Positions 9,337 to 16,739 of a stretch of DNA of 64,000 bases are shown in pieces. The translations under genes were made by a program, and so were the position numbers. Below the pieces are notes generated by a model. That model worked only from the letters and a program-made list of their open reading frames with translations, made no database searches and was not told the origin of the DNA. The first letter of the stretch is position 1, and every line of letters begins with the position of its first letter. The DNA is from Geothrix oryzisoli (GTDB lineage Bacteria > Acidobacteriota > Holophagae > Holophagales > Holophagaceae), in the NCBI RefSeq assembly GCF_022808865.1, contig NZ_JAKZLB010000002.1, positions 448,019 through 512,018 of the forward strand, written 5' to 3'.

Positions 9337-10074
9337 ATGTCCGACGCCTTCCCGACGTCCGCCCCCGTCCCGGCCCCGGGCGCCAAGGCCGCCAAGCTGT
9401 GCGGCATCCTCGCCATCGTCTTCGCGCTCACCTGCGTGGGCATCCCCGTGGCGATCATCCTGGGCATCGTCGCCCTGGTGCAGCAGGCCAAGGCCAAGCG
9501 CCTGGCCAAGGCGGAGCCGGGGCGGTACCAGCCCGTTCCGGCCACGGGACTCGTCACGGGGATCATCGGGCTGGTGCTCCCGCTGCTGATGCTCCCGTTC
9601 CTGGGCATCGTGGGCGCCATCGCCATCCCGGCCATGCTGGGCCAGCGGGAACGCGCCCGGGAGATCGCCGTCCAGGCCAACCTGGATGTGGCACGGATCC
9701 GCGCCGATGCAGAGGTGCAGGCGGCCCTGGCGAAGGCGCCAGGCCAGCCGCCCTCCCCGGAAGCCATCATCCAGCTCCTCGTCGCCGACCCGGCGGTCGT
9801 CGCCCTCAAAAACCCCGTGGTTCCCTCGGCTCCCGGCCTGCAGCGGGGCACCTCCGGTCCGCTGGGCACGGTGATGGTCCATCCGGCCCGGGAGCAGGAG
9901 GGCGGCGTCACCGTCTGGTCCGTGAAGTTCCGGGCCGTGGTCAAGCGGGGCGGGCAGGACCGCGTGCTCGAGGCGGAAGTCGTCACGCACACCCAGGAGC
10001 AGGTGCAGGGCCGCACCGAGGACGGCTGGGAGGTGGTCACCGCGCCGGCGGAAGGGGCGGCTCAGCGCCCCTAG
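9337..10074 (+). CDS. Membrane protein with DUF4190-like and pilin-like hydrophobic segments
   Basis: 245 residues; the start MSDAFPTSAPV was chosen because GGAG lies six bases upstream. A short Pro/Ala N-terminus is followed by two membrane segments (about residues 22-48 and 66-95), resembling the DUF4190 two-helix arrangement. The second ends FLGIVGAIAIPAMLGQRERAR, which looks like the hydrophobic start of a type IV pilin or pseudopilin, although no prepilin cleavage site precedes it. The remaining 150 residues are soluble and probably extracytoplasmic. Function is unknown; there are no informative neighbours. Confidence 0.6.
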   Translation: MSDAFPTSAPVPAPGAKAAKLCGILAIVFALTCVGIPVAIILGIVALVQQAKAKRLAKAEPGRYQPVPATGLVTGIIGLVLPLLMLPFLGIVGAIAIPAMLGQRERAREIAVQANLDVARIRADAEVQAALAKAPGQPPSPEAIIQLLVADPAVVALKNPVVPSAPGLQRGTSGPLGTVMVHPAREQEGGVTVWSVKFRAVVKRGGQDRVLEAEVVTHTQEQVQGRTEDGWEVVTAPAEGAAQRP

Positions 10075-10083
10075 CCAGGCCGG

Positions 10084-10665
10084 TCAGGGGAAGGGATGCC
10101 CCTCGGCGAATCCGGGCCGCGGGGCGTTGATCACCGGGGCCTCCGCGATGGGCCAGCCGTCGGCGAAGTAGGCCTCCTTGTAGCGCACATAGCGGGTCCA
10201 GACGCTCGCCACGAGCTCCCGCTGCTTCCCGCTGAGGGGCCCCTTCACCGTGGCGGGCCAGCCGGCCACCAGGCTGTGGGGCGGGGCCTGGAAGCCCTCG
10301 CGTACCAGGCTGCCCGCGGCCACGAGGCAGCCCTCGCCGATCTCCGCGCCGTCCATGATGGTGGTGCTCATGCCGATGAGCGCGTTCTTCCGGATGGTGC
10401 AGCCGTGGAGCATCACATGGTGCGCGAGGCTCACCTCCTCTTCGATGAGGAGCGGCCACTTCCCGTTGGTGACGTGCAGGCAGCAGGCATCCTGGATGTT
10501 GGTGCGGGCGCCGATGCGGATCCAGTTCACGTCCCCGCGGAGGATGCAGTTGAACCAGATGCTGGCGTCGTCGCCGATGGTCACGTCGCCCAGCGCCAGC
10601 GCGCTGTCCGCCAGGAACACGCGGCTGCCGATGCGGGGGACCATGCCTTGGAAAGGGCGGATCAT
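10084..10665 (-). CDS. Gamma-class carbonic anhydrase-like hexapeptide protein (YrdA/PaaY family)
   Basis: 193-residue left-handed beta-helix protein. Hexapeptide repeats run from about residue 15 to 130 (for example ALALGDVTIGDDASIWFNCI). Metal-ligand positions typical of gamma carbonic anhydrases are present: His in DACCLHVTNG and two His in SLAHHVMLHGC. The ATG at 10665 has GGAG upstream; the frame stays open further upstream but without a ribosome site. Related proteins range from active carbonic anhydrases to acyltransferase-like or inactive forms, so activity is not assured. It follows yeiH on the same strand by 20 bases. Confidence 0.85.
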   Translation of the reverse strand: MIRPFQGMVPRIGSRVFLADSALALGDVTIGDDASIWFNCILRGDVNWIRIGARTNIQDACCLHVTNGKWPLLIEEEVSLAHHVMLHGCTIRKNALIGMSTTIMDGAEIGEGCLVAAGSLVREGFQAPPHSLVAGWPATVKGPLSGKQRELVASVWTRYVRYKEAYFADGWPIAEAPVINAPRPGFAEGHPFP

Positions 10666-10685
10666 GCGGCCTCCAGGCGGGAAGT

Positions 10686-11639
10686 CTAACCCACCGTCAG
10701 CCATCCCAGCTTCACGGCGCCGAGTCCCAGCGACCCCACGATCAGCCAGAGCGCCAGGCCCTGGAGGAAGGGGCGCAGGCCCACGGTGCGCAGGGCCTCG
10801 CGGCTGAGTCCGGCGCCGATGAGGAAGAGCGTGAGCACCAACACGCGCCGGGCGGCCGCCGCGACCAGATGGCCGGGCGTGTGCAGGGCCGGGACGAACG
10901 TGACGAGGGCGGCCATGGCCAGGAAGCCGGCGATGAACCAGGGTTTCTTCACCGGGGGCGCATCGGCGGCGGCAGGCCCGCGCCGGGCCAGGAACCAGCC
11001 GATGCCGAGGGTGAGGGGCACGATCCACAGGGCCCGGGCCAGCTTCACGGTGGTGGCCACCTCCAGGGCCCGGGGACCGTAGGCCAGCCCCGCGCCCACC
11101 ACGGAGCTGGTGTCGTGGATGGCCAGGGCGGACCAGAGGCCGAAGGCGTCCTGGCCCAGTCCGGTGGCGTGGCCCAGGGGCGGGAAGATCACCAGGGCCG
11201 CGGCGTTCAGCAGGAAGACCGTGGCAAGGGCCACGGAGATGGCCTGGTCCCGGGCCCGGATCACCGGCGCCACCGCCGCGATGGCGCTGCCGCCGCAGAT
11301 GGCCGTGCCGACGGAGATCAGCAGACCGGCCTCCCGGTCGACCTTCAGCAGCCGGGCCAGCCAGAGCCCCAGGGCGAGCACCAGGGTCAGGCTCAGGGCC
11401 GTATAGCCGAGGCCATGCAGGCCAGCCTTGGCCACGGCCCGCAGGTTCATGTCCGCCCCCAGTCCGATGACGGCCAGGGGCAGCAGGCGGTGCGTCCAGG
11501 TGCGGGTGAGGGCCAGCCGCGGATTCCCTGCGGTGAGGGCGATGGCCGCGCCGCCCACGAGGGCCGCCGCCGCCGGCGTGAAGGGGGCCAGGGCCAGGAG
11601 GGCGCCGAGGGGCAGGAGCAGGGAGGCGAGGGTCTTCAT
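10686..11639 (-). CDS. yeiH: YeiH-family (UPF0324) inner-membrane transporter, putative sulfate exporter family
   Basis: 317-residue polytopic membrane protein with about ten hydrophobic segments. Family motifs are visible: TAICGGSAIAAVAPVI in the middle, LAIHDTSSVVGAGLAYG, and a C-terminal FLIGAGLSREALR. The start MKTLASLLLPLGALL was chosen as the natural beginning of the first membrane helix. It is divergent from a LysR regulator, the same pairing seen for yeiH and yeiE in Escherichia coli. This supports the assignment and suggests control by that regulator. The transported substrate is not established; the sulfate/sulfonate exporter name is a family label. Confidence 0.8.
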   Translation of the reverse strand: MKTLASLLLPLGALLALAPFTPAAAALVGGAAIALTAGNPRLALTRTWTHRLLPLAVIGLGADMNLRAVAKAGLHGLGYTALSLTLVLALGLWLARLLKVDREAGLLISVGTAICGGSAIAAVAPVIRARDQAISVALATVFLLNAAALVIFPPLGHATGLGQDAFGLWSALAIHDTSSVVGAGLAYGPRALEVATTVKLARALWIVPLTLGIGWFLARRGPAAADAPPVKKPWFIAGFLAMAALVTFVPALHTPGHLVAAAARRVLVLTLFLIGAGLSREALRTVGLRPFLQGLALWLIVGSLGLGAVKLGWLTVG

Positions 11640-11676
11640 GGGGTTCAAAGGTAGACCCGTTCGATTCAAAAAAATA

Positions 11677-11698
11677 ATAGTCATAATGGATGACCTAT
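11677..11698. promoter_or_regulatory. Probable LysR operator between yeiH and the LysR gene
   Basis: The 81-base divergent gap is AT-rich, unlike its surroundings. It contains a near-palindrome ATAGTCAT-N5-ATGACCTAT, one inserted base from perfect. It lies just upstream of the regulator's start. LysR proteins usually bind such imperfect dyads in the shared promoter region. Confidence 0.45.
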
Positions 11699-11720
11699 CA
11701 GAATAACGGATGGAGTCCGC

Positions 11721-12644
11721 ATGCTTGACGACCTCGACCCCCGCCGGCTGGAGACCTTCCGCGTCGTGGCCCAGGCGGGGCGGATCTCAGCCGCCGCCAA
11801 GGCGCTCAACCTGTCACAGCCCGCCGTGACGGCCCAGATCCGGCAGCTGGAGGCGGACCTGGGCCGCCCGCTCTTCACCCGCCATGCCTCCGGCGTCCAG
11901 CTCACCGGGACCGGCCGCCTCCTGCTGGACTACGCCCGCCGGGTCCACCACCTGCTGGCGGAGGCGGCCGAACGCCTCCAGGCCGAGGAACCGCCCGCCG
12001 GGGAGCTGCGCCTGGGCGCCAGCACCACGGCGGCCGCCTACATCCTGCCGCCGGTGCTCCAGGCCTTCACCGCCGGGTGCGGGCCGGCCCCCCTGATCCT
12101 GGAGGTGGGCAACACGGACGAAGTGCTGGCCTGGGTCCGGGAGGGTCGGGTGCCCCTCGCCCTCGTGGAAGGACTGACGCGGGCCCCGGGCCTGTCGCTG
12201 CAGCCCTACCTGAGGGATGAGCTGGTGGCCGTCCGGGCGGTCCGTGCGCCGGAGGGGCTCCGGGCGGTGCGGACCGCCGCGGACCTGGCCGGGGTGCCGC
12301 TCATCTGGCGCGAGCCGGGCTCCGGAACCCGGGTGGTTTTGGAACGGGCCCTGCGCAGGATGCGGCTGGTCCATGGGCCCCGGGCCATGGACCTGGTGGT
12401 GGGCGATACCGAGGCCATCAAGTCCTGCGTCCTGCTGGGGCTGGGGATCGGCTTCCTGTCCCGCTGGAGCATCCAGCGGGAGCTGCTGCGGGGCACCCTG
12501 GAGCTGATCCCCCTGCCGGACCTGAGCATCCCCCGGACTTTTTCATGGGCCCAGGTCGGTGGAGGGCTCGCGGGCCGGCCTGCGGCCTTCCTGCGCCATG
12601 CCCTGGCACATCCTCCTGCGCCATCGGGGGGGCCGGGACGGTAG
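11721..12644 (+). CDS. LysR-family transcriptional regulator (YeiE-like)
   Basis: 307 residues. The N-terminal winged helix-turn-helix is clear: LETFRVVAQAGRISAAAKAL, then LNLSQPAVTAQIRQLEADLG and LFTRHASGVQLTGTG. The substrate-binding region follows from about residue 90 (LRLGASTTAAAYILPPVL) and resembles the CysB/CbbR/YeiE branch. It is divergent from yeiH and probably regulates it and itself through the intergenic dyad. The effector is not determinable from sequence; a sulfur-compound signal is plausible from the YeiE comparison. Confidence 0.88.
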   Translation: MLDDLDPRRLETFRVVAQAGRISAAAKALNLSQPAVTAQIRQLEADLGRPLFTRHASGVQLTGTGRLLLDYARRVHHLLAEAAERLQAEEPPAGELRLGASTTAAAYILPPVLQAFTAGCGPAPLILEVGNTDEVLAWVREGRVPLALVEGLTRAPGLSLQPYLRDELVAVRAVRAPEGLRAVRTAADLAGVPLIWREPGSGTRVVLERALRRMRLVHGPRAMDLVVGDTEAIKSCVLLGLGIGFLSRWSIQRELLRGTLELIPLPDLSIPRTFSWAQVGGGLAGRPAAFLRHALAHPPAPSGGPGR

Positions 12645-12652
12645 GCTAGAGC

Positions 12653-13867
12653 ATGACTGAGCAGCTCATCCCCACTCGGCGCGACTTCCCGGCGGACGAT
12701 CCCATCTTCGCCCTGAACACCGAGGCCCAGGCCCGGAAGGCGGCGGGCGAATCCATCCTCAATGCCACCGTGGGCGCCCTGCTGGATGAGGCGGGCCAGC
12801 TGGTGGTCCATGAGACGGTGATGGACCTGTGGCGGGAACTGGGCGCCATGGAGGTGGCCCCCTACGCGCCCATCGCCGGCGATCCCGCATTCCTGAAGGC
12901 GCTCGTGCAGCGGTACTGGCCCGGCCTCGAGGGGCCGGGGGCCGCCTGCGCCACGCCCGGAGGCAGCGGTGCGCTCTCCCTCTCCCTGCGGAACTTCCTG
13001 GAGCCGGGCCAGGCGCTCCTCACCACGGCCCCGTACTGGGGGCCCTACGCCACCATGGCGGGGGAGAACGGCATGCGGGTGGCGACGGCGCCCTGGCCGG
13101 CGGTCGGGCAGAGCCTGGACGCCGCCGCCTGGGATGCGGCGCTGCGGGCCCAGATGAAGGCCCAGGGCCGCGTCATGGTCTGGCTCAACGATCCCTGCCA
13201 CAACCCCTCGGGGCGCAGCCTGTCCGCCGCGGACCGGGCGGCGCTCCTGGGCCTGCTGCGGGAGGTGGGGGCCCTGGGGCCCGTCACCCTGCTGCTGGAT
13301 CTCGCCTACCTGGACTACACGAGGGAGCCGGAGGCCGTGGCCGCGGCCCTCAAGGACTACGCGGCCCTGGGTGCCGAAGGCCGGGTGCTGGTGGGCGCCT
13401 CCATGTCCCTGTCCAAGTCCCTGACCCTCTACGGAGGCCGCGGCGGGGCCCTGGCCTTCCCCTGGTGCGCCGATCCGGCCCTGCAGGCGGCGCTCACGCA
13501 GGCGTGCCGGGGCACCTGGTCCAACTGTCCCCGGGCCCCCCAGGCCCTGTTGCTGCGGCTGGCGAAGGATGGCAAGGCCCAGGCGCGCCTGGCGGCCGAG
13601 CACCGCCACTGGTCCGAGGTGCTGGCGGCCCGGGCCCGGGCCCTGGACGCGGCCATGGAGGCCGAGGGCATGGCCGCCTTCCGCTGGACGGGGGGGTTCT
13701 TCGTCACCGCTCCCGCGGCCGATCCCGAGGCCGCCTGCGAAGGCCTCAAGGCGGAGGGCGTCTTCACGGTGCCCCTGCCCGAGGGGCTGCGCGTGGGCCT
13801 CTGCGGCCTGCGGGCGGACGAGGCCCCGCGGTTCGCCCGGGCCCTGCGCAAGGTGACCGCCCGCTGA
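12653..13867 (+). CDS. PLP-dependent class I/II aminotransferase
   Basis: 404 residues, aspartate/aromatic aminotransferase fold type I. The catalytic PLP-lysine region reads SMSLSKSLTLYGGRGG at about residue 248. The substrate-binding NDPCHNPSG (about residue 180) is the usual N-P-HNPTG motif, and DLAYLDY is the PLP-pyridine aspartate region. The overall pattern, GALSLSLRNFL and APYWGPYATM, is closest to the aromatic/aspartate transaminase group, but the substrate is uncertain. It begins eight bases after the LysR stop, so it may be co-transcribed with it. Confidence 0.82.
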   Translation: MTEQLIPTRRDFPADDPIFALNTEAQARKAAGESILNATVGALLDEAGQLVVHETVMDLWRELGAMEVAPYAPIAGDPAFLKALVQRYWPGLEGPGAACATPGGSGALSLSLRNFLEPGQALLTTAPYWGPYATMAGENGMRVATAPWPAVGQSLDAAAWDAALRAQMKAQGRVMVWLNDPCHNPSGRSLSAADRAALLGLLREVGALGPVTLLLDLAYLDYTREPEAVAAALKDYAALGAEGRVLVGASMSLSKSLTLYGGRGGALAFPWCADPALQAALTQACRGTWSNCPRAPQALLLRLAKDGKAQARLAAEHRHWSEVLAARARALDAAMEAEGMAAFRWTGGFFVTAPAADPEAACEGLKAEGVFTVPLPEGLRVGLCGLRADEAPRFARALRKVTAR

Positions 13868-13948
13868 TCTCCCGCCCACGCAGACGTGGTCCGGGATCCG
13901 ACGTCGGGCTTGGAAACGGACGGATCCTGGGTTATTCTGGTCGACCGC

Positions 13949-14023
13949 GGGCGTATAACTCAGCGGTAGAGTGCTACCTTCACACGGTAGAAGTCCCAGG
14001 TTCGAATCCTGGTACGCCCACCA
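13949..14023 (+). tRNA. tRNA-Val, anticodon CAC
   Basis: Folds as a full cloverleaf. The acceptor stem is GGGCGTA/TACGCCC, the anticodon stem CTACC/GGTAG around loop TTCACAC (anticodon CAC), and the T-arm CCAGG-TTCGAAT-CCTGG. Discriminator A and the 3' CCA are encoded. Reads GUG codons. A terminator follows within ten bases. Confidence 0.95.
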
Positions 14024-14032
14024 CTCCAAGCT

Positions 14033-14064
14033 AAGGCCCTGATCGTGATCGGGGCCTTTTCTTC
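14033..14064 (+). terminator. Rho-independent terminator after tRNA-Val
   Basis: AAGGCCC (14033-14039) pairs with GGGCCTT (14052-14058) around an internal GATC/GATC pairing, followed by a T-rich tract. It ends the tRNA transcript just before efp. Confidence 0.75.
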
Positions 14065-14099
14065 TTCCAGCCAGTTCCCATTACCCTCGGGAGTCTCCC

Positions 14100-14666
14100 A
14101 TGCCTCTGATCCTCGCCACCCAGGTCCGCGCCGGGATGATCGTCAACTTCGAGAACGAGCTCTGCCGCGTCATCAGCGTCGAGCACCAGACCCCCGGAAA
14201 CCTGCCGGCCCGGGTCCAGGTGAAGATGAAGCGCCTCAAGGACGGCATCAACCGCGAGAACCGCTTCGGCAGCTCCGACAAGGTGGACAAGGCCAGCCTC
14301 GAACAGCACATGCTGGAGTTCCTCTACGAGGACGGCAACAACCTCGTCTTCATGAACAACGAGACCTACGAGCAGCTGGAAGTGAGCAAGGAGATCCTCG
14401 GCGACGACATGGTCTTCCTCGAGCCGAACATGCAGGTGGAGATCGAGTTCTACGAAGGGCAGCCCATGGGCGCCACGCTGCCGCCCAGCGTCGTGCTGGA
14501 GATCGTCGAGACCGATCCCGTCATGAAGAACGCCAACGCCACCGGCTCCTACAAGCCCGCCAAGCTGGACAACGGCATCACCGTGGGCGTCCCTCCCTAC
14601 ATGGAGGCCGGACAGAAGATCCGCGTGAACACGGTGGATCGCACCTTCATGGAACGCGTGAAGTAG
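14100..14666 (+). CDS. efp: Elongation factor P (atypical loop, Asn at position 34)
   Basis: 188-residue factor that relieves ribosome stalling at polyproline stretches. All three OB-type domains are present: TQVRAGMIVNFENELCRV at the start, FLEPNMQVEIEFYEGQPMGATLP in the middle, and NATGSYKPAKLDNGITVGVPPYMEAG at the end, which matches the family C-terminal signature. Start has GGGAG seven bases upstream. Odd feature: counting without gaps against E. coli EF-P, the residue at the modified Lys34 position is Asn, in the loop HQTPGNLPAR. Neither a lysine for EpmA-type nor an arginine for EarP-type modification is present at positions 32 or 34. Confidence 0.93.
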   Translation: MPLILATQVRAGMIVNFENELCRVISVEHQTPGNLPARVQVKMKRLKDGINRENRFGSSDKVDKASLEQHMLEFLYEDGNNLVFMNNETYEQLEVSKEILGDDMVFLEPNMQVEIEFYEGQPMGATLPPSVVLEIVETDPVMKNANATGSYKPAKLDNGITVGVPPYMEAGQKIRVNTVDRTFMERVK

Positions 14667-14680
14667 GCGCGATCTCATGG

Positions 14681-14717
14681 ACAAGGCCCCGGTAGGCAGA
14701 TGCCGCCGGGGCCTTGT
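14681..14717 (+). terminator. Terminator-like hairpin after efp
   Basis: A 12-bp perfect GC-rich stem (14681-14692 with 14706-14717) lies 14 bases after the efp stop. The U-run is weak, so termination efficiency is uncertain. Confidence 0.6.
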
Positions 14718-14785
14718 CCTGTACGAATTCCACCAGACGAAATTCCCACCCCGCGGTAAAGTACTGGTCGCTTGGTTCCCGGAGG

Positions 14786-14801
14786 CGTGACCTGGATCAC
14801 A
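14786..14801. promoter_or_regulatory. CRP-type palindrome upstream of the CRP-family gene
   Basis: Reads CGTGA-CCTGGA-TCACA, fitting GTGA-N6-TCACA. It lies about 50 bases upstream of the regulator's start codon, suggesting autoregulation. The recognition helix of the encoded protein predicts this sequence type. Confidence 0.65.
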
Positions 14802-14849
14802 ATCCGATGGAAATGTGCGATAACTGATCTAGTGCCTTGGTGGAGCCCC

Positions 14850-15524
14850 ATGCCTCAAGCAGTCCTCAATCTGAGAAGGATCGAGTTCCTGGCGGGGCTG
14901 CCCATGAACGCCGCCGAAGAACTGGCCAGCATCGCCGAGATGCGGCGGTTCCCCGATGGCGCCCGGGTCTATACGCAGGGAGACCACGTCCCCGGCGTCT
15001 ATGTGGTGGTGAAGGGTGGCCTCAAGGTCTTCCGCACGGACGGCCGGGGCCGGGTCCAGGTGCTCCAGTTCCTCAAGGTCGGGGACTGCGTGGGCGAGGT
15101 GGCCGTGTTCGATGGCGCCTCCATCGCCTCCAGTGCCGAGTCCCATGGCGAGACCGAGTGCTGGCTCATCCCCTCCGCGCCCCTGCGCCAGATCGTCCAC
15201 CGCCACCCCGAGGTGGCCGAGATGCTCATCCACCACTTCGCCGCCAAGGTGCGCCACCTGGTGACCCTGGTGGAGACCCTCAGCCTGCACAGCGTGCCCG
15301 AGCGCGTGGCCCAGCTGCTGCTGGAGGCCCACGAGTCCCACCCCATGCGGTCCCTGGTGGAGTTCCAGGAGACCCAGGAGGACCTGGCCCAGTGCATCGG
15401 CGCCAGCCGCGAGGCCTTCAGCCGAGCCCTGCGTCTGCTGACCGACCTCGGCCTCATCCAGAGCACCTTCCCCGTGGTGCGCATCCTGGATCTGGGGAAG
15501 CTGCAGCGGTACGCCAAGGGCTGA
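14850..15524 (+). CDS. CRP/FNR-superfamily transcriptional regulator (CRP-type recognition helix)
   Basis: 224 residues. An N-terminal cyclic-nucleotide-binding-type beta-barrel spans about residues 10-125, and a C-terminal winged helix about 150-220. The recognition helix reads GASREAFSRALRLL, which keeps the R-E-x3-R pattern that E. coli CRP uses to read TGTGA. The FNR pattern (E-x2-S-R) is absent. The N-terminus lacks an FNR-type cysteine cluster. The phosphate-contact Arg of the CRP cAMP pocket also seems absent (GASIASSAES where CRP has an ERSA-type segment), so the effector is probably not cAMP. The start at 14850 has GGAG upstream; the longer open frame does not. It lies beside moeA and the nar genes and is the obvious candidate to bind the GTGA-N6-TCACA sites listed in this window. 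Confidence 0.88.
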   Translation: MPQAVLNLRRIEFLAGLPMNAAEELASIAEMRRFPDGARVYTQGDHVPGVYVVVKGGLKVFRTDGRGRVQVLQFLKVGDCVGEVAVFDGASIASSAESHGETECWLIPSAPLRQIVHRHPEVAEMLIHHFAAKVRHLVTLVETLSLHSVPERVAQLLLEAHESHPMRSLVEFQETQEDLAQCIGASREAFSRALRLLTDLGLIQSTFPVVRILDLGKLQRYAKG

Positions 15525-15562
15525 GCCGCGTTCCAAAACGCTTCGCGCTTTCTGAGCTGGGG

Positions 15563-16702
15563 CTACACCACCGCCAGATAGCGGACCTTGGCCCCCGGTT
15601 CCTCGCCGGGAGCCTCGATCCACGCGAAGGCATCGGCCTGGGCCAGGGTGACGAGGTCGGCGGAGCCCTTGCCTGGCAGGGGATGGAGCTGGCCGTCCAC
15701 GAGGCGGCAGGGATGCAGGAGGGGCCGGTCCCCCTTGTGCCTGACCGCGGCAGCCAGGCGGGCCCGGCGCCAGGGATCGGGCTGGGCGCGGCCCTCCAGC
15801 TTGGCCAGGGCCACGGGCAGGAAGAGCAGGGCGTTGACATAGGCGGATACGGGGTTGCCCGGCAGGCCGAGCACCAGCAGGTCGCCCAGCTGGGCCGCCA
15901 GCATGGGCTTGCCGGGCTTGAGGCGGATCTTGTGGAAGAGGACCGTGGCGCCGAGGTCCCTCAGCACCGCCGGCAGGTGGTCGTGCTCGCCCATGCTCAC
16001 GCCGCCGGAGGTGAGGAGGATGCGGACGCCGCCGGGATTCCGGAGGGCCGCCGCCAGGGTCGCCGGGTCATCGGGCAGGGCGGGGCGCCGCTCGACTTCG
16101 GCCCCCAAGGTGTGGGCCAGGGCGGCCAGCATGGGGCCGTTGGAATCGCGGATCTGGTGGGGCAGCGGATCGGCCACCAGCTCGTCGCCGGTGGAAGCCA
16201 CGGCCACGCGGATCCGCGTGGGTGAAGGCAGGGGCCGGCCCACCCAGGCCCGCAGCGCGGCGCGGGCCACGTTCAGGGGCTGGTCCGCGGCCAGCAGCAG
16301 GTCCCCGGCGTGGGCCTGGCCCCCGCGGCGGCGGACATGGTCGCCGGCCTCCGGGGCCGCCTGGGGATGGATGAGGCCGTCGGCCTCATGCAGCTGTTCC
16401 ACGGGCAGGATGGCGTCCGCGCCCGCGGGCAGGGCGGCGCCGGTCATGATGCGCACGGCGGTGCCGGGCGTGACGGTGAAGGCCGCCGGATCATCGCCCG
16501 CGTAGAGGGTGCCCAGGAGGCGGCGCGGGGCGCGTCCATCCTCCGAGCGCAGGGCCACGCCGTCCATGGCCGCCAGGTCCGTGGCCGGGTCGTCCCGGTC
16601 CGCCCGCACCTCAGACGAGGCCGGCGCGGGCAGGGCCGCCCAGAGCCGGTTCAGGGCCTCGTCCAGGGGCAGCAGGTCGGGATGGTCGCAGCTCATGGCC
16701 AT
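15563..16702 (-). CDS. moeA: Molybdopterin molybdenumtransferase
   Basis: Inserts molybdate into adenylylated molybdopterin, the last step of molybdenum cofactor synthesis. The product is 379 residues from the chosen ATG; a second ATG two codons later is an alternative, and neither has a strong ribosome site. Family motifs: DLAAMDGVALRSED, IMTGAALPAGADAILPVEQ, the MogA-like domain with STGDELV and ILLTSGGVSMGEHD, and LPGNPVSAYVNALLFL. Its position beside narK and narG fits a need for cofactor by the two molybdoenzymes here. It is convergent with the CRP-family gene. Confidence 0.93.
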   Translation of the reverse strand: MAMSCDHPDLLPLDEALNRLWAALPAPASSEVRADRDDPATDLAAMDGVALRSEDGRAPRRLLGTLYAGDDPAAFTVTPGTAVRIMTGAALPAGADAILPVEQLHEADGLIHPQAAPEAGDHVRRRGGQAHAGDLLLAADQPLNVARAALRAWVGRPLPSPTRIRVAVASTGDELVADPLPHQIRDSNGPMLAALAHTLGAEVERRPALPDDPATLAAALRNPGGVRILLTSGGVSMGEHDHLPAVLRDLGATVLFHKIRLKPGKPMLAAQLGDLLVLGLPGNPVSAYVNALLFLPVALAKLEGRAQPDPWRRARLAAAVRHKGDRPLLHPCRLVDGQLHPLPGKGSADLVTLAQADAFAWIEAPGEEPGAKVRYLAVV

Positions 16703-16739
16703 GGGCGAAGGATACCGCCACGACCCCTGCAGGGCACTG

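Noticed and set aside
10666-11028. N-terminal extension of the gamma-carbonic anhydrase gene
   Set aside because: The extension is Arg/Pro/His-rich, overlaps yeiH on the same strand in another frame, and the family begins at the ATG at 10665, which has its own ribosome site.
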